64,000 bases of DNA, from contig JAAONU010000001.1 of the NCBI GenBank assembly GCA_012932295.1, positions 44,551,134 through 44,615,133 on the forward strand. The letters are read 5' to 3'. Positions 11,484 through 22,077 of the stretch are shown here, piece by piece. Position 1 is the first letter of the stretch, and each line of letters starts with the position of its first letter. The position numbers and the translations under genes were made by a program. The notes under the pieces are model-generated. The model was not told the DNA's origin and did not search any database. It saw nothing but the letters and a program-made list of their open reading frames with translations. The stretch is from Cyclina sinensis (taxonomy: Eukaryota; Mollusca; Bivalvia; Venerida; Veneridae).

Positions 11484-11747
11484 TACTCTGTTTAAACTTC
11501 ATACCAGTGTTAAGCAGCATCAAAAGTTCATGAACCAGAGGTTTTGCATGTCTGTTCATCTGTTTGTGTCTGCTTTTTGTGAAAGCAGGGCTATTGCATC
11601 TTACTTAGTTCAGAATACACATACAGGAATTGGAATCTCTGTGAAAGCATTAGTGATGTAACTCAGAGTTTTGCATATCCATAGGTCTATATGTATGTCT
11701 GTAGTTACAGTCTAGTGCACACCTATCTATAATAATATAAATACAAC

Positions 11748-11990
11748 CTCTGACAACTGCGTCAGAGAATAGATTCTTTGACTCAGTGGTTAGAGCGTTT
11801 GGCATGTGATGCGGAGATCGAGGTTCGAATCCCACTCTGGGTTGTGTATTGTAAGATGCATTGCATCTTTCTGTTGTGGACTTTCATGTTCGTAAGGACT
11901 GTTCATTCACCCTGTTCCTTGTCTTGTGAATCTCCAAAAGTGTGAGAGCTACAGCAATGAAAATTCAAAGCAATGTTAAGTGGTATCTAA
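11748..11990 (+). mobile_element. tRNA-derived SINE
   Basis: The tRNA-like head at about 11773-11842 has an A-box-like ACTCAGTGGTTAGAGCGT (from 11781) and a perfect B box GGTTCGAATCCC (11822-11833), the internal pol III promoter of SINEs. A perfect 7-bp hairpin, CTCTGAC/GTCAGAG with a 6-base loop, lies immediately upstream at 11748-11767. A non-tRNA body follows to about 11990. No cloverleaf good enough for a functional tRNA is seen. Confidence 0.65.
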
Positions 11991-11998
11991 CGTTGTTA

Positions 11999-12440
11999 AG
12001 TTTAGGTCACCTGAGCACAATGTGGTCAGGCTTTGTCATGTAACATGCAACAATTTGCTTAAATTACATCTAACATATACCTACAGGACTGATCATAGCA
12101 TGAAGCTCTGCTAAACATTTTCCATGGAACCATACTCTGGTGACAAGAGGAAAATATTTTGAAAATCTTGCCCAAAATCACACGGCCCAGAGCTCTGCAA
12201 TTTAGTTTGAAGCGTTTTCTGATGGACTGCTACAAAGGTAGTTCAAACTTGTTGCTCCTTGTTTTGTGATCAGACTTTTTCCACTGTTCTTCATTGTGAC
12301 ATTTCCAGTCTTTATCACTGGCTAAAAATTAATGAAACCTGATAGGATTTTCATTGCATAAAGCTCAACTAAAATTTTTCAGTGCAAGAGGAAAACATTT
12401 TGAAAAAGTCTTGCCACAGCTGTTGTCTAGTCAGCTTGTA
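11999..12440 (+). repeat. Decayed bivalve repeat with head GTCACCTGAGCAC
   Basis: Begins with a GGTCACCTGAGCACAATGTGGTC head like those of the elements at 3127 and 61010. Two diverged units share AAGCTC-(T/A)-(G/A)CTAAA-ATTTT and AAGAGGAAAA-ATTTTGAAAA about 255 bp apart (about 12105 and 12360). No coding capacity. Confidence 0.5.
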
Positions 12441-12654
12441 CTGTTCGACGCTTGCCCAATGGATCATTATTGGGGGTGAGATTTTTTTATAGACTCACAC
12501 TCTTTAACACTCTTTAAAAATCTTCTTCTCTAAACCCAGGAGATTCCTTTGGTGTTAATCATTATCTATATAATAAGATAGTTTTATAATAATTGATTTA
12601 AAAGGAACAAATTGATATTACTCAGGTTATAAGCAACTTACAGGCTATGTTTTT

Positions 12655-13325
12655 GTTTCCCCATTAGTAGGGTGGGGGCAGGGGTGCACTTACCTGGTAG
12701 ATTTGCTATTGTCTGTCTGTCTGAAAGTTTGTGTGGCATGCTCAGCCAACACTTTAACACTTAGTTTCATGAAACTTCAAAGGGATGTAGATCAACAAAG
12801 TTGCACACCTGGGTTATTTTCATTTCTGTCCATCCAGGGAAATCAGAGTTATGGCCACTAATTTAGTCAAAATAGCTTCAAAATTAGTTTGTGTTGTGCG
12901 CTCAGCCAACACTATTAGACTTATGGTCATGAAACTTCACAGGGACATAGATCAGCAAATGAAGTTGCACACCTGGTGTTTTTTATTTCCTTCCTTCCAA
13001 GAATTATGGCCCTTGATTAAGTAAAAAAATAGCTACCAAAATGTTTGTGTTGTGTGCTCAGACAACACTGTTGCACCAAGGGTCATGAAATATTACAGAG
13101 ATATATATCAGCAAGAGAAGTTGTGCACCAAGGGTTTTTCATTCCATCCTTCTAGGTGGAGCAGAGTTATGGCCCTTTATTTTGTGAAAAATGGCTACCA
13201 ATGTCACACACTTCAGCCAGCAGTATTGCACCCAGAGTCATAAAACTTTACAAGTATATATACTAGCAAGTAAGGTTGTGCACCCAAGATTTTTCAATTG
13301 ATTTACAGATACCTTGAGAACCCAT
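12655..13325 (+). mobile_element. Pearl-like element, four tandem units of about 155 bp
   Basis: Head with a CCCC..GGGG hairpin (about 12659-12676) and TGTCTGTCTGTCTG spacer. Units start with GTTTGTGTTGTGCGCTCAGCCAACACT or variants near 12728, 12886, 13041 and 13192. Each has TCATGAAACTT-ACAGGGA, ATAGATCAGCAA and TTGCACACCTGG; the last unit is the most decayed. Ends near ACCTTGAGAACCCATGCCCC. Confidence 0.7.
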
Positions 13326-14190
13326 GCCCCACACCAGGTCTCTGGAAATTTTCGAATCTCAATCCCGAATGTAGAGCAAATTTCACAAGATTATAATTTT
13401 CAACACCAGGTTAACATAATCAATTGACTAGCTGCTAATCAAGGACACTTATTGATGAGTTAATCCGTTAATTGGTGATAAGTTGGGATTAAGGTGTGAA
13501 ATTTTGGCATTTTAATGATAAGTTATACTTAAATTTGATTTTTTAAAAAGATAAATGGACCAATTTTTTAAGGAGTTTTGGACATAAATATCAGTCCAGG
13601 AAGCAGAAATTTGGTAAAAACCAACAAATTTTTGGTTTTCTGGAGGCTTGCCCCACCCCTTGCCTTGGGAACTGACCCCCCCACTCCCCACGGGGCACAC
13701 ATGTCCTCTGGAACATTTCTAGTCAAAAGAAGTCTTGGTATGAATGAACTCTTCGAAATATGCACATGTTTCAGGACACAGATTGGAATTTGATGCTTGT
13801 TGATAATCATAAAGGCATTAACTTAAGATTCAGATGTTTGATTGAAAAACAAAAAATGTAACAAAAAAGTTTTTATTTCATCATGATGACATTCTGTATC
13901 TACAGTAATTTTGCAAGATCAAGATCACTATGTAAGCTCAGTATTCAGTTTGCAACTGGTAACTACTCATTTATCCATTAGAAGTTTCAGGTGAGCATGT
14001 TTGAACTTTCAAGATACTCTCTTACAGTTAACTTTAGTGCTGTAAAAGATTGTTGCAGTGTTAAGTGAGCAAATTTTCTTTAGTTTTCTTATATTTAAAA
14101 ATCAGTTTCTGGATGTCTAAATTGCTAAATTACTTCAGTGCCCAAAAGATCCATTTCAGATCAATTACTTTCATTCTTAAAAAAAGTATG
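13326..14190. other. Non-coding DNA with a GC-rich patch
   Basis: Mostly AT-rich. A GC-richer patch at about 13640-13715 (GCTTGCCCCACCCCTTGCC, GACCCCCCCACTCCCC) produces short ORFs on both strands; the mirrored opening and low complexity argue against coding. No splice-bounded exon seen. Confidence 0.4.
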
Positions 14191-14325
14191 AGTTAAAGCG
14201 ACTGACTCACAAAATTTTGCTGAATTTTTTTATTCTTTCAAATTTAAGAGGATTTAATATACTATGGAAAAAATATAATATTATGCTTCTATACACCATG
14301 AAAATTGAAAAAAAATGTTTTGACT

Positions 14326-14402
14326 TAACCAGGATTCGAACCCACGACCTTTCGGTCAGTAAAATATGGAGCGACGACTTAGCCCACTGAGCCACGGTGA
14401 CT
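14326..14402 (-). ncRNA. tRNA-like segment inside TIR element A
   Basis: On the minus strand: CCGTGGCTCAGTGGGCTAAG (A-box-like), an anticodon-arm-like region, then GGTCGTGGGTTCGAATCC (B box and T-loop). This is a typical tRNA-derived pol III promoter, as in SINE heads. The acceptor stem does not pair convincingly, so I do not call a functional tRNA. Confidence 0.7.
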
Positions 14403-14443
14403 AGTTATTACATCGCCTCAAAATTAATCTTATAACTATTGTG

Positions 14444-14468
14444 TTTACCCCGTGACTAACGGGGTAAA
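14444..14468. other. Perfect hairpin in TIR element A
   Basis: TTTACCCCGT (14444-14453), loop GACTA, ACGGGGTAAA (14459-14468): a 10-bp perfect stem about 40 bases upstream of the tRNA-like head. The related element B has a different stem at the corresponding place. Confidence 0.85.
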
Positions 14469-14639
14469 TTTTTTACCGATAAAAGTGTGTAAAACTTTAT
14501 GTTTTGATGTTTTTCTGTAACAAAAACTGAGTCAGTTACTTAGTTTAAATATGTTCTTCACGATTACAGCAAGAATTTCAAGATGTATAAAGCTTTTCTT
14601 TTTATCATTGTCTGTGAGTCAGTCGCTTTAAAAAATGTA

Positions 14640-15680
14640 AAAAGATTTTGTCATTTGATTTCAGACCAGTGAGTTTCACTTACATTGACCAAATAATACT
14701 TACCATACAGCCAAAAAACAAGATTTCTTTTAATAATGGAACAGCACAGAACAGACATTTTATTTAAGTTTTTACAAAATCAGTACATGTATATATAGAC
14801 ATTTCTAAAATGGAAAATGCATTGACAGCTTTTACAGGCATGTAATAATAAACAAAAATAATATAATTTTGACTTTCTTGTAAAAGCAAACAGTTTATAT
14901 GAAACAAGGTATCAGCTGTGTTAAAAGACTCTTTATTTCCCAACAAAGATGATGCTCTCTTTGTTTTGCAATTAATTCTAGTTATTTTAAAGTCTGCCAG
15001 TCTGAACTCCAGCATTTATTCACCTACAGTAAATCATTGTGTAATCTGTAACATTGCCAGAGGTTTTTGCTTTATTGTGTCTGAGGCTGATTGACTTGTA
15101 TTTGCTTGGATAGAAACACACAGTTGTTTCCCTTCCTCCACAAAATTAACTTACAGTATTGTTATGGAGTTACCTCCCTTAGACTGTTGGGAACATATAC
15201 TACCATTTTTGATGTTGATTCTGTCTTGCATTTATACTGGTATTAAATTCTATTGAAGCTAAAGAAAAAATAACTTAGTTTAATTCTAAGATTGCTGCCA
15301 CTTCAATTTATTATATTAAGCAATGTATTATTAACCTGCAATCTTGTTCTTTTAAATTTTTGTCAGTTTTTTTTAGGAGAATAAACTGTACTTATTGGAT
15401 AAAAATGTTATTTTCAGGGCATATACGGCAAATTATGTTGAAGGTGAATTTATTAATTTTCTCTCAGCAGTGATAATCATCATCTTAATGATTCTTGTTT
15501 GACATGATGTTGGACACAAATGACAAACACTTTATTGAAAATACTTGCACAGTTTAAAGGTCCAGATGATGAATAAAAGGGTCCAGATGATGAAACGGAA
15601 TTCTGCACTAAACAGATCCTGAAGCATTTATACTAAGATGACTAAATTTTTTTTCTCTATCCTCCTGTTGATTTTCAAAT
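14640..15680. other. AT-rich non-coding DNA
   Basis: No exon or complete repeat recognised. A direct duplication of GGTCCAGATGATGAA occurs near 15560 and 15581. The phrase GTTATGGAGTTACCTCCCTT near 15163 is of a kind common in mollusc repeats and UTRs. Confidence 0.4.
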
Positions 15681-15684
15681 ATTT

Positions 15685-16300
15685 TTGTGCCCCTAGGGAG
15701 GTGGGGCTGGGGAGGCAGGGGACACTTAGATTTACCTTAGTACATCTGTCCTTGCGGTCATCAAATTCTGTCTTTCTGAAAAGTTTGTGTCGCATCTAGC
15801 TCCTAAAGAAATGAAATGATGAAACCTTCTAAGAATGTTTGTCATGATGAGTTGTTGTGCACCAGGGGTTTAGTTTGCAGCTCATAGCAATATTGTTAAA
15901 GTAAGGGCCCTTGAATTAGTAAAAATGGGCATTTTTAAAGTTTGTGTCTTGTGTAGCTCCTAAAGTATTTCAAATGGAATCTCAAAAACTTCCATGAATG
16001 TTCATCATAATGAATTGTTGATGCACCTGGGGTTCTTTTCAGCTTGTCCCAGTATGATCACAGTTATGGGCCTTGAAAGAGTAAAAATTGGCATTTTAAA
16101 GTTTGTGTTGTGCATAGCTCCTAAAGTATTTGAACTGGAATTATGAAACCTTCCAAGAATGTTTGCCATGATGAGTTGTTGTGCACCTGGAGTTTTGTTT
16201 GCAGCTCAACATAGTATGATCACAGTTATTGTTCTTTAGATAGTAAAAATGGACATTTCAAAAAGATCTTAGATTTAAGTTCAATGGTATCTTAGATTTA
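15685..16300 (+). mobile_element. Pearl-like element, three units of about 160 bp
   Basis: Head hairpin GCCCC..GGGGC at 15689-15707. Units begin AAAGTTTGTGT(C/T) then (C/G)T(A)GCTCCTAAAG near 15780, 15937 and 16097; each contains GATGAGTTGTTG-TGCACC and CAGCTCA, and ends with a GGGCCTT-like phrase and TAGTAAAAATGG. Non-coding. Confidence 0.7.
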
Positions 16301-16490
16301 AGTTTAGGTTATGTCCCCACTTATACAGCATGCAGCAAACAAGATTTGCTTTTGTATGTGTATCTCTGTCTGTCTGTACATTTTTCACCTGTGTTCACAA
16401 GTTCTAGTTCAGACGTACATTCAGAAGAAAACAAGGCAGTAGAATGTGAAGAAAATAAAAATTCTTAGAAATGATGTTAGAGTTGTGGAT

Positions 16491-16680
16491 CATCAGAATT
16501 TTGGAACGTCAGTATTTTGGGACATCAGAGTTTTGGAACGTCAGAATTTTAGGACATCAGAATTTTGGAAAGTCAGAGTTTTGGAATATCAGACTTTAGA
16601 ATGTTAGTTTTGGAACGTCATCAGAGCTTTGGAACATCAGAGTTTTTTTGGAATTTCAGAGTTTTTGAATGTCAAAATGA
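16491..16680 (+). repeat. Minisatellite of about 18-20 bp
   Basis: About ten units of the form (CA/CG)TCAGAGTTTTGGAA(C/T) with alternating GGAACGTCAG and GGACATCAG variants. The alternation suggests a two-unit expansion step. An ORF at 16565-16792 that starts in it is a by-product. Confidence 0.85.
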
Positions 16681-17255
16681 AACTAGGATGACTAATGCTA
16701 TCACAAAGTTCTTAAAAAAGGACATTGTTTATTTATCTTATACTTACCAAAATAATCCTGGGCATGTAACTACATTCAGTCAGCTGCAGTAGACAAATCA
16801 ATAGTTATTGCAAAATTATTGTACCTTTTTTATTTCTTTTATAGTTATTATAGTTTTGTACTTACTCACTGTTAATTAAACTTGGTCAGACGGTTCTTTA
16901 TCTGATTTCAATCAAACTTGGACTAAGCTTTTTTATAAATAGGTAGTTCTAAGTGGACTTAACTGGACTTTGAATGATGTTTTTTAATTTATTCTGTGTT
17001 GTGATTGTCTGTTTGTTTCTAGTGAATGTTCCTTGAAATTGAACCATGTTTTTCCTCAAACTTTTGTCTGAAGAACCTGAGCTTTACTGTTGAATTTTTG
17101 TGATCATTTGAATTGAGAGCTGGTGCTGTACCAGTGTTGGCAGTTTTAAAATTGAGTTGATACATTTTCAAATACTGTTTGTATTATTATGCAGTATTAC
17201 AATGAATTATTAATGGAAGTTGGAACATAGTTTCTAGAAAATACAGTTTAAGTAG
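16681..17255. other. AT-rich non-coding DNA
   Basis: No feature recognised. Confidence 0.4.
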
Positions 17256-17263
17256 TTAGTACA

Positions 17264-17465
17264 TCTGTTTTCAGAAGCAATGGCCAAGGGGAAGAGCTCT
17301 GGACTTCCAATCCAGAGGCTGCAGGTTTGAATTCTGTCAGGAGAGAAATTCTCCAGTGACCTTCTGCATTCCATACCCTGCATGAGCACTGGTTCAAAAC
17401 CAGGAAGCAATTGTCTAAAGGGATTGATACATGTAGCAAGAACTTGTTTCTCACTGTGGTTTAAA
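17264..17465 (+). mobile_element. tRNA-derived SINE
   Basis: tRNA-like head 17272-17340: ATGGCCAAGGGGAAGAGCTC (A region), GGACTTCCAATCCAGAGG (anticodon-arm-like) and GCAGGTTTGAATTCTG (B box, one or two changes). The body has CTCCAGTGAC and GGTTCAAAACCAGGAAGCAATTG. The CTCCAGTGAC..TTCCA body phrase recurs in the copy at 20725. Confidence 0.65.
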
Positions 17466-18004
17466 AAACATCTTAGTAAAACTTGGGTATCATTTTGGTA
17501 GCATTCAGAGAGGTTTGTCTTTGATGTGAATTATGATATGGTGCCATATAGTACTGTAACTGAAAGAAAACTCAGAAAAAAGTATTGTTGCTTATAAACA
17601 GTTAATGAGTCTATCTTCCTTCATAAAAAGTAGGTCAGTAGGTCAACTTAACAAAATTTGTCTTAGAGCAGATTTTTTCTCTGCATTAAAGTAGTTATGT
17701 AAATAAATATTATTAGAAACTAACTCAGAATTGTATAGTAATTGTATTTTATGATGATATTGTAGCTCAGTTTAGTTGAAGAGATTTTTCAGATTTATTC
17801 TGTCATGGGCAAACCATATCAGCTGGACTTAGACTTTATAGATTAAGAGCATAGGATAGGTTTGCAAAAAGGGTTTTTTGAAGTCATTGAAAACCAATAG
17901 AAACAGAAAATAAGAAATTAAATCAAAATTCTCTTATTCCATCTCTAAAGGAAATGGCTAACTAGGTCAGCAATGCTAGAATTGTGGGTGTTTCAGCCAC
18001 ATTT
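17466..18004. other. AT-rich non-coding DNA
   Basis: No exon, RNA gene or repeat recognised. Confidence 0.4.
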
Positions 18005-18300
18005 TTGTAACAGTATGTAAATTGCAAAAATAAATCATTAAAATCTCAAGTAATGTATATAAATTATATAATTTCAAAAACCCTACTGACAGTAAAGGAG
18101 GCTGTTTTGTTAAATATAAGGTAAAGTATCTTATTCCATTTTTTTGTAAATATGTCAGTACATGATTATAATACAAAAATGAATCATTCAAATTTATAAT
18201 TATACATATAAATAATACCAACGTTCAAAGACCTACTAGCAATAATGGAGGCTATTTTGTGAAAATAAACTGGAGACATCATCTGGAAAATGTTTTCTTT
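18005..18300 (+). repeat. Diverged tandem duplication, about 150 bp
   Basis: Two copies offset by 150 bp: CAAAAATAAATCATTAAAAT, TATATAATTTCAAA, CCTACTGACAGTAAAGGAGG, CTGTTTTGTTAAATA in the first, and matching AAAAATGAATCATTCAAAT, GTTCAAAGACCTACTAGCAATAATGGAGGCTATTTTG in the second. AGGAGGCTG at 18096 pairs with TGGAGGCTA at 18245. Confidence 0.7.
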
Positions 18301-19250
18301 TAAAGTATTCAGCTGCTGTTTTTACAAAGTCTTTGCAAAGTTTGTAATAAAAATGTTTTATGGCATATACAAACCATGCATCCTGGGGAAAGCAGGGAAA
18401 GCTCATAAATTCTTTCAAAGTACTGTGGTGTTGTTTTTCCAATTAGATATCTATTTTGTTTACATATGTTTGTAAATCCTGAAATCTTGACGGGTGGCCT
18501 GCGGTTGAAGATGAAACAATGTGTTAAATCCAGGGAGGAGTTTTTCAGAGAATTAAACAATAAAGCATTAATTGATATGATATTAAAATTTCAAAAATAG
18601 ACTTGAAAGATAAATGTCTTAGAGGCAGGCATATGTATATCTCAAACATTTTCAGTGTGGTATGAGTTAATTATATAATGTTGATTATGAAAAGATGATC
18701 ATAAGGTGTCAGTGTTTGTATTTTGGTGTTCAGATGTCAGTCTGTGTTAGATTTCTTGTAGTCAAAAGTCAAGGTGGTTTCTGATGTTTCATAAGAAAAC
18801 TTCCGATACTTGTGTTCTTACAGTTCTTACAGTTGTCAGAGATAATTTTTCTATAGTTTTGTGACCTATATTGAAAAAAAAAGGTCTTTCTATTTCTTGA
18901 AAGTTTCTGTAGGTCACAGGTTTATTATTGCCTGTATTGGTCTGACTCAGTTTTAGCTCCAAAAATGAGACTGTTGAGCCAACAGTGTCGTTTGAGTTGT
19001 GTTGTTGACTTGGTCCTGTTTGACTTTGATCACAAAGAAACTAGGTCAGTAGGTCAGATGAGAAATACTGAATCTGTGTTGTGCCATCACACAATTTTCA
19101 CATCAGCATTTACTAAGGCATGGTTACATTTAAGAAAGTTCATGAAAATATTACTGTTCTGTATTTATTGAAAATACTTTAATACATTTAATTCAGATTG
19201 AATAAAAGTGCAAAACAAAGTCAGCACAAACAGAAACAATGATAAATACA
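18301..19250. other. Non-coding DNA
   Basis: Short ORFs on both strands at 18290-18560 and 18965-19171 lack codon or motif support. No transposon ends recognised. Confidence 0.4.
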
Positions 19251-19655
19251 TCGTAAGGTTGTGAAATGTTGTGTCTTCCACACAAAGCCTGTCTATAAAT
19301 CTTGTAGACATTTGCGTCCAAATAAGCCGCTAATACATAAAAAGAGTTGAATGATTGCTGAGTAGAATCTCATTATGTCTAATTTCTTCAGTGCAGGCTA
19401 AATCACATTGTTAGATTACAATGCAGATATTTTCACCTCGGAAATATTCCTGAAGAATCAATAGCCAGATATTTCCGATGACTTTTCATACTTAGAGACA
19501 CTAAGACTAATAATGGTTTTTCATGACAGCCTGACGCAGAAATATTAATCTAAATTACAGTAAATATACATCTTTTCAGCGAATATGGAATCCAAACTTG
19601 GAATTTCCTCTAACTAAAAACCTAGGGTAATTGACATATAAATTTACCGGAATTG
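19251..19655. promoter_or_regulatory. CpG-retaining single-copy segment, candidate conserved non-coding element
   Basis: Contrasts with its surroundings by balanced composition and intact CpG (GCGTCCAAATAAGCCGC, TCACCTCGG, TTTCCGATGAC, GACGCAG, TTTTCAGCGAA). It has no open frame across it and no repeat. Candidate enhancer-like DNA only; comparison with other clam genomes would decide. Confidence 0.25.
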
Positions 19656-19769
19656 ATTTTTCTATATTTGTTTTATCTGAGAAGAGCTTTAAATAGCTTT
19701 TGTTTTATGAAGTCACTGGTATTTCGTGTTATTCTTAAAATTAACGTTTAAAGTAGAAATAAAGTGTCA

Positions 19770-19869
19770 GTGGAATGAAGTATAGATATAAAAGGCTTGT
19801 GGAATGAAGTATAGATATAAAAGGCTTGTGGAATGAAGTATAGATATAAAAGGCTTGTGGAATGAAGTC
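19770..19869 (+). repeat. Minisatellite, 29 bp x 3.4
   Basis: Three identical units start at 19770, 19799 and 19828 with a partial fourth at 19857. The unit runs GTGGAATGAAGTATAGATAT then AAAAGGCTT. Identity between units implies recent expansion. Confidence 0.95.
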
Positions 19870-20274
19870 AAATACATTGAAAGTAACAAAGTAGATACAA
19901 GTTGATTTAAAATTCCGTAGAAATGATTCATTTGTAAAATGAAGAAGAAAGATGATTTTTACAGAAAGCAGCAGAATCAAAAGAACCATGTGGAGTAAGT
20001 GCTGTAGAAACAAGGTGATCATAGAATCAGTTGTCCTGCAAAAGATCTCATGTTTTCAAATGGTTCACCATTCTGCCCTCATAGTAAATGGTGTCAGACT
20101 GAATGCAGTTTGAAATGTTTTTGTCCTAACTTTGCCAAGATAAATTGTCATTAATTAATGAAATATGATCTGTAAATGTGTAATGCAAAGTAATAGTTTA
20201 AGGTAATCCTTAGCTACAATATTTTTTTCCACTTTCATGATCTTTAAATGTTTAGAAGGCCTATATCCATGATC

Positions 20275-20490
20275 AAGAGTGGATAAGGTTGCTGACTTGT
20301 AATCACTAAACCTCGGACTGATTGATGGTCATGGGTTTGAGCACTGATATCAAGCATTACCATTTATGTGAGAATCTTGGAAGTTTCTTATGGAATATAG
20401 GATTCTAGTACAGGTTCTTCTGAAGGATGGTTAGGTAAACTGGCCGCCTGATTAGACTGACTTTTTTTTGAGGGTGCTGAATTTAACTAA
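20275..20490 (+). mobile_element. tRNA-derived SINE, degenerate
   Basis: Head GATAAGGTTGCTGACTTGTAA..GGTCATGGGTTTGAGC resembles A and B boxes of a tRNA. The body contains AGGTTCTTCTGAAGGATGGTTAGG, GGCCGCCTGATTAGACTGAC and GAATTTAACTAAACC. The copy at 39066-39420 shares TAAGATAACTGTCTTGTAA, CC-AGAAACTATGGTTAGG and GCCAGCCTGATATGACTC. Confidence 0.65.
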
Positions 20491-20724
20491 ACCAACCAAA
20501 GTTTTGGGTTAGAAAATATCTGTTTTATGATATAATTCTTATGGACTAAAAGGTTCAAAGAACAAGAAAAACCTTCGATGAAGGTGTAAGGCATTCACTC
20601 CTAAACTGGAGTTTTTGTGCTCAAAACTTGTTACCAAAATTTGACCTTTGTTCACCTTAATATTTTTCTTTGGAGGTACAAACCTGTGCTTCTTGTTCTT
20701 CATAAGAAACTGCCATCTTTGTAA

Positions 20725-20905
20725 CAGTCATACAGATTTAGATTGGTCCATAGGTACTTTGATGGACTCCAGATATTGAGGTAGCTAGTTTGAATCCCAC
20801 CATGGATGCTAGTCTCCAGTGACTTTCCAGGTTCCACACTTATGGGGCAAACACAGTTTTGAACTCTGGAAATCAATTTCAAACAGATATTATCAGCAAG
20901 TTCAA
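20725..20905 (+). mobile_element. SINE-like fragment
   Basis: B-box-like TAGTTTGAATCCCACC near 20790, then CTCCAGTGACTTTCCAGGTTCCACAC and GAACTCTGGAAATCAATT, matching the body order of the SINE at 17264. The head is decayed. Confidence 0.5.
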
Positions 20906-21077
20906 ACTGAAATGTGTCTAGCTACTTAAAGGGGCTGGCCTCCAGATGACAAAAAAAGGAAGTTTTCTTGTATTATAAATTTCTTGTAATATTCATGACT
21001 AATGCTTAAAAACTAACTAACTGACAAAAAATAAGTGAGATAATCACATTATAAATTGATTTTTTTCCTATCATAGT

Positions 21078-21103
21078 GTTATACTGTAATGCGAAGGTAT
21101 AAC
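21078..21103. other. Hairpin in TIR element B
   Basis: GTTATAC (21078-21084) pairs with GTATAAC (21097-21103) across a 12-base loop; ATA/TAT outside can extend it with a bulge. It lies about 45 bases upstream of the tRNA-like segment, the same relative place as the 10-bp hairpin of element A, but with different sequence. Confidence 0.65.
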
Positions 21104-21147
21104 TATATTGTATAACATTTAAAGTAAATAACTATAATTACACATGC

Positions 21148-21222
21148 AGCGATAGTGGTGACAGTAAAAGCTTTGGTAAAATTTTGTTAACATGAGGGTC
21201 CAGAGTTCAAATCAGACTGAAG
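21148..21222 (+). ncRNA. Degenerate tRNA-like segment inside TIR element B
   Basis: GCGATAGTGGTGACAGTAA (A-box-like) and GGGTCCAGAGTTCAAATCAG (B-box-like) at the spacing of a tRNA gene. Position within the element (about 219-291 from the left) equals that of element A read in the same orientation (about 226-302). Several promoter bases have changed, so it is probably inactive. Confidence 0.5.
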
Positions 21223-21366
21223 CGAATATATTTTTTTTTTGTTCTATTTTGACTTTTATATTCAGTTTTTAAGTAAAATATCATGCTGTTATAATCTCAC
21301 GGCATCTAGATATTTAATTTATGTAAAAAATATTTTTATATCAAATCTGGAATACAGCCTCTTTAA

Positions 21367-22077
21367 AATAGTGAAATACTTAAGCTCAGGAAGAATTACT
21401 CTATAGGTGTGTGGTTCTGGGTTGTTACAACTCTCTTTGTTAATCAACAGTACCATACTAGTTCATTATCTTCAAGGAAGTTCGTTTAAATCTGTAATAC
21501 ATGTAAGATCAATGTTATACATTTAATATTCTCTACCCTTATAAATTCAACATTGTTGAAAGATATATTTATCATAAAATTCATGTCAATTGACTTTCCT
21601 TTTATTGATAGTGACAAAGCAATTTAGTTTATAAAACTGTTAGCTTACAAACTGATAAAGATTTATGTCTTTTCTCCATGCAAAGGGTCAAGTGTTAAAG
21701 ACCTTGCCAAGAGACTCTTCAAAAATTCAGTATAATTGCATTAAAGTATTCTTAAGTACTGCAGCTTTTTTGCAATTGTATGATTTAAAAATCATCTCCC
21801 AACTGAGCTTGTAATACTGCATTTTGATAGATAATCACTGCAAAAGATAACAGTGACCTTGAAATGTAAAATAGTTTATGTGAATAAATGAAAAGCATTC
21901 CCATTGAAAAGCTTTTTTTTGTCTTGAATTCTGCTATAGCTGACTGGTTACCAGTACATACAGACTTTCAAGGGTGCCAAATATCTCAACACTAGAAGCT
22001 CATTTCCAGCAGAAGTAAATGCAAATGAACAGTAATATTTTTTTTATAATCTTTTTCAGGGATTTCAAATGAAAGCT
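21367..22077. other. AT-rich non-coding DNA
   Basis: No feature recognised. Confidence 0.4.

Larger units (their letters stand above)
14193..14631 (-). mobile_element. TTAA-bounded TIR element with tRNA-like core, copy A
   Basis: Perfect 15-bp TIRs, AGCGACTGACTCACA (14197-14211) and its complement (14613-14627), are each flanked by TTAA (14193-14196, 14628-14631). TTAA duplication and short TIRs are the signature of piggyBac-type insertion. The 431-bp interior holds, on the minus strand, a tRNA-like segment (14326-14402) and upstream of it a perfect 10-bp hairpin (14444-14468). No transposase is present, so it would need enzyme in trans. Read on the minus strand it aligns along its length with the element at 20930-21362. 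Confidence 0.8.
20926..21366 (+). mobile_element. TTAA-bounded TIR element with tRNA-like core, copy B
   Basis: TTAA at 20926-20929 and 21363-21366 flank imperfect TIRs: AGGGGCTGGCCTCCAGAT (20930-20947) and ATCTGGAATACAGCCTCT (21345-21362). The enclosed 433 bp matches element A in length, and the TIRs are related (AGCGACTGACTC versus AGGGGCTGGCCTC). Internal landmarks correspond in order: AAATTTCTTGTAAT, CTTAAAAACTAACTAACTGAC, a hairpin at 21078-21103, the tRNA-like stretch, then a T-run. No ORF. Confidence 0.72.

Noticed and set aside
14326..14402. Functional tRNA gene on the minus strand
   Set aside because: A and B boxes are good, but acceptor and T stems do not pair well and it sits inside a TIR element, so it is treated as a tRNA-derived promoter.
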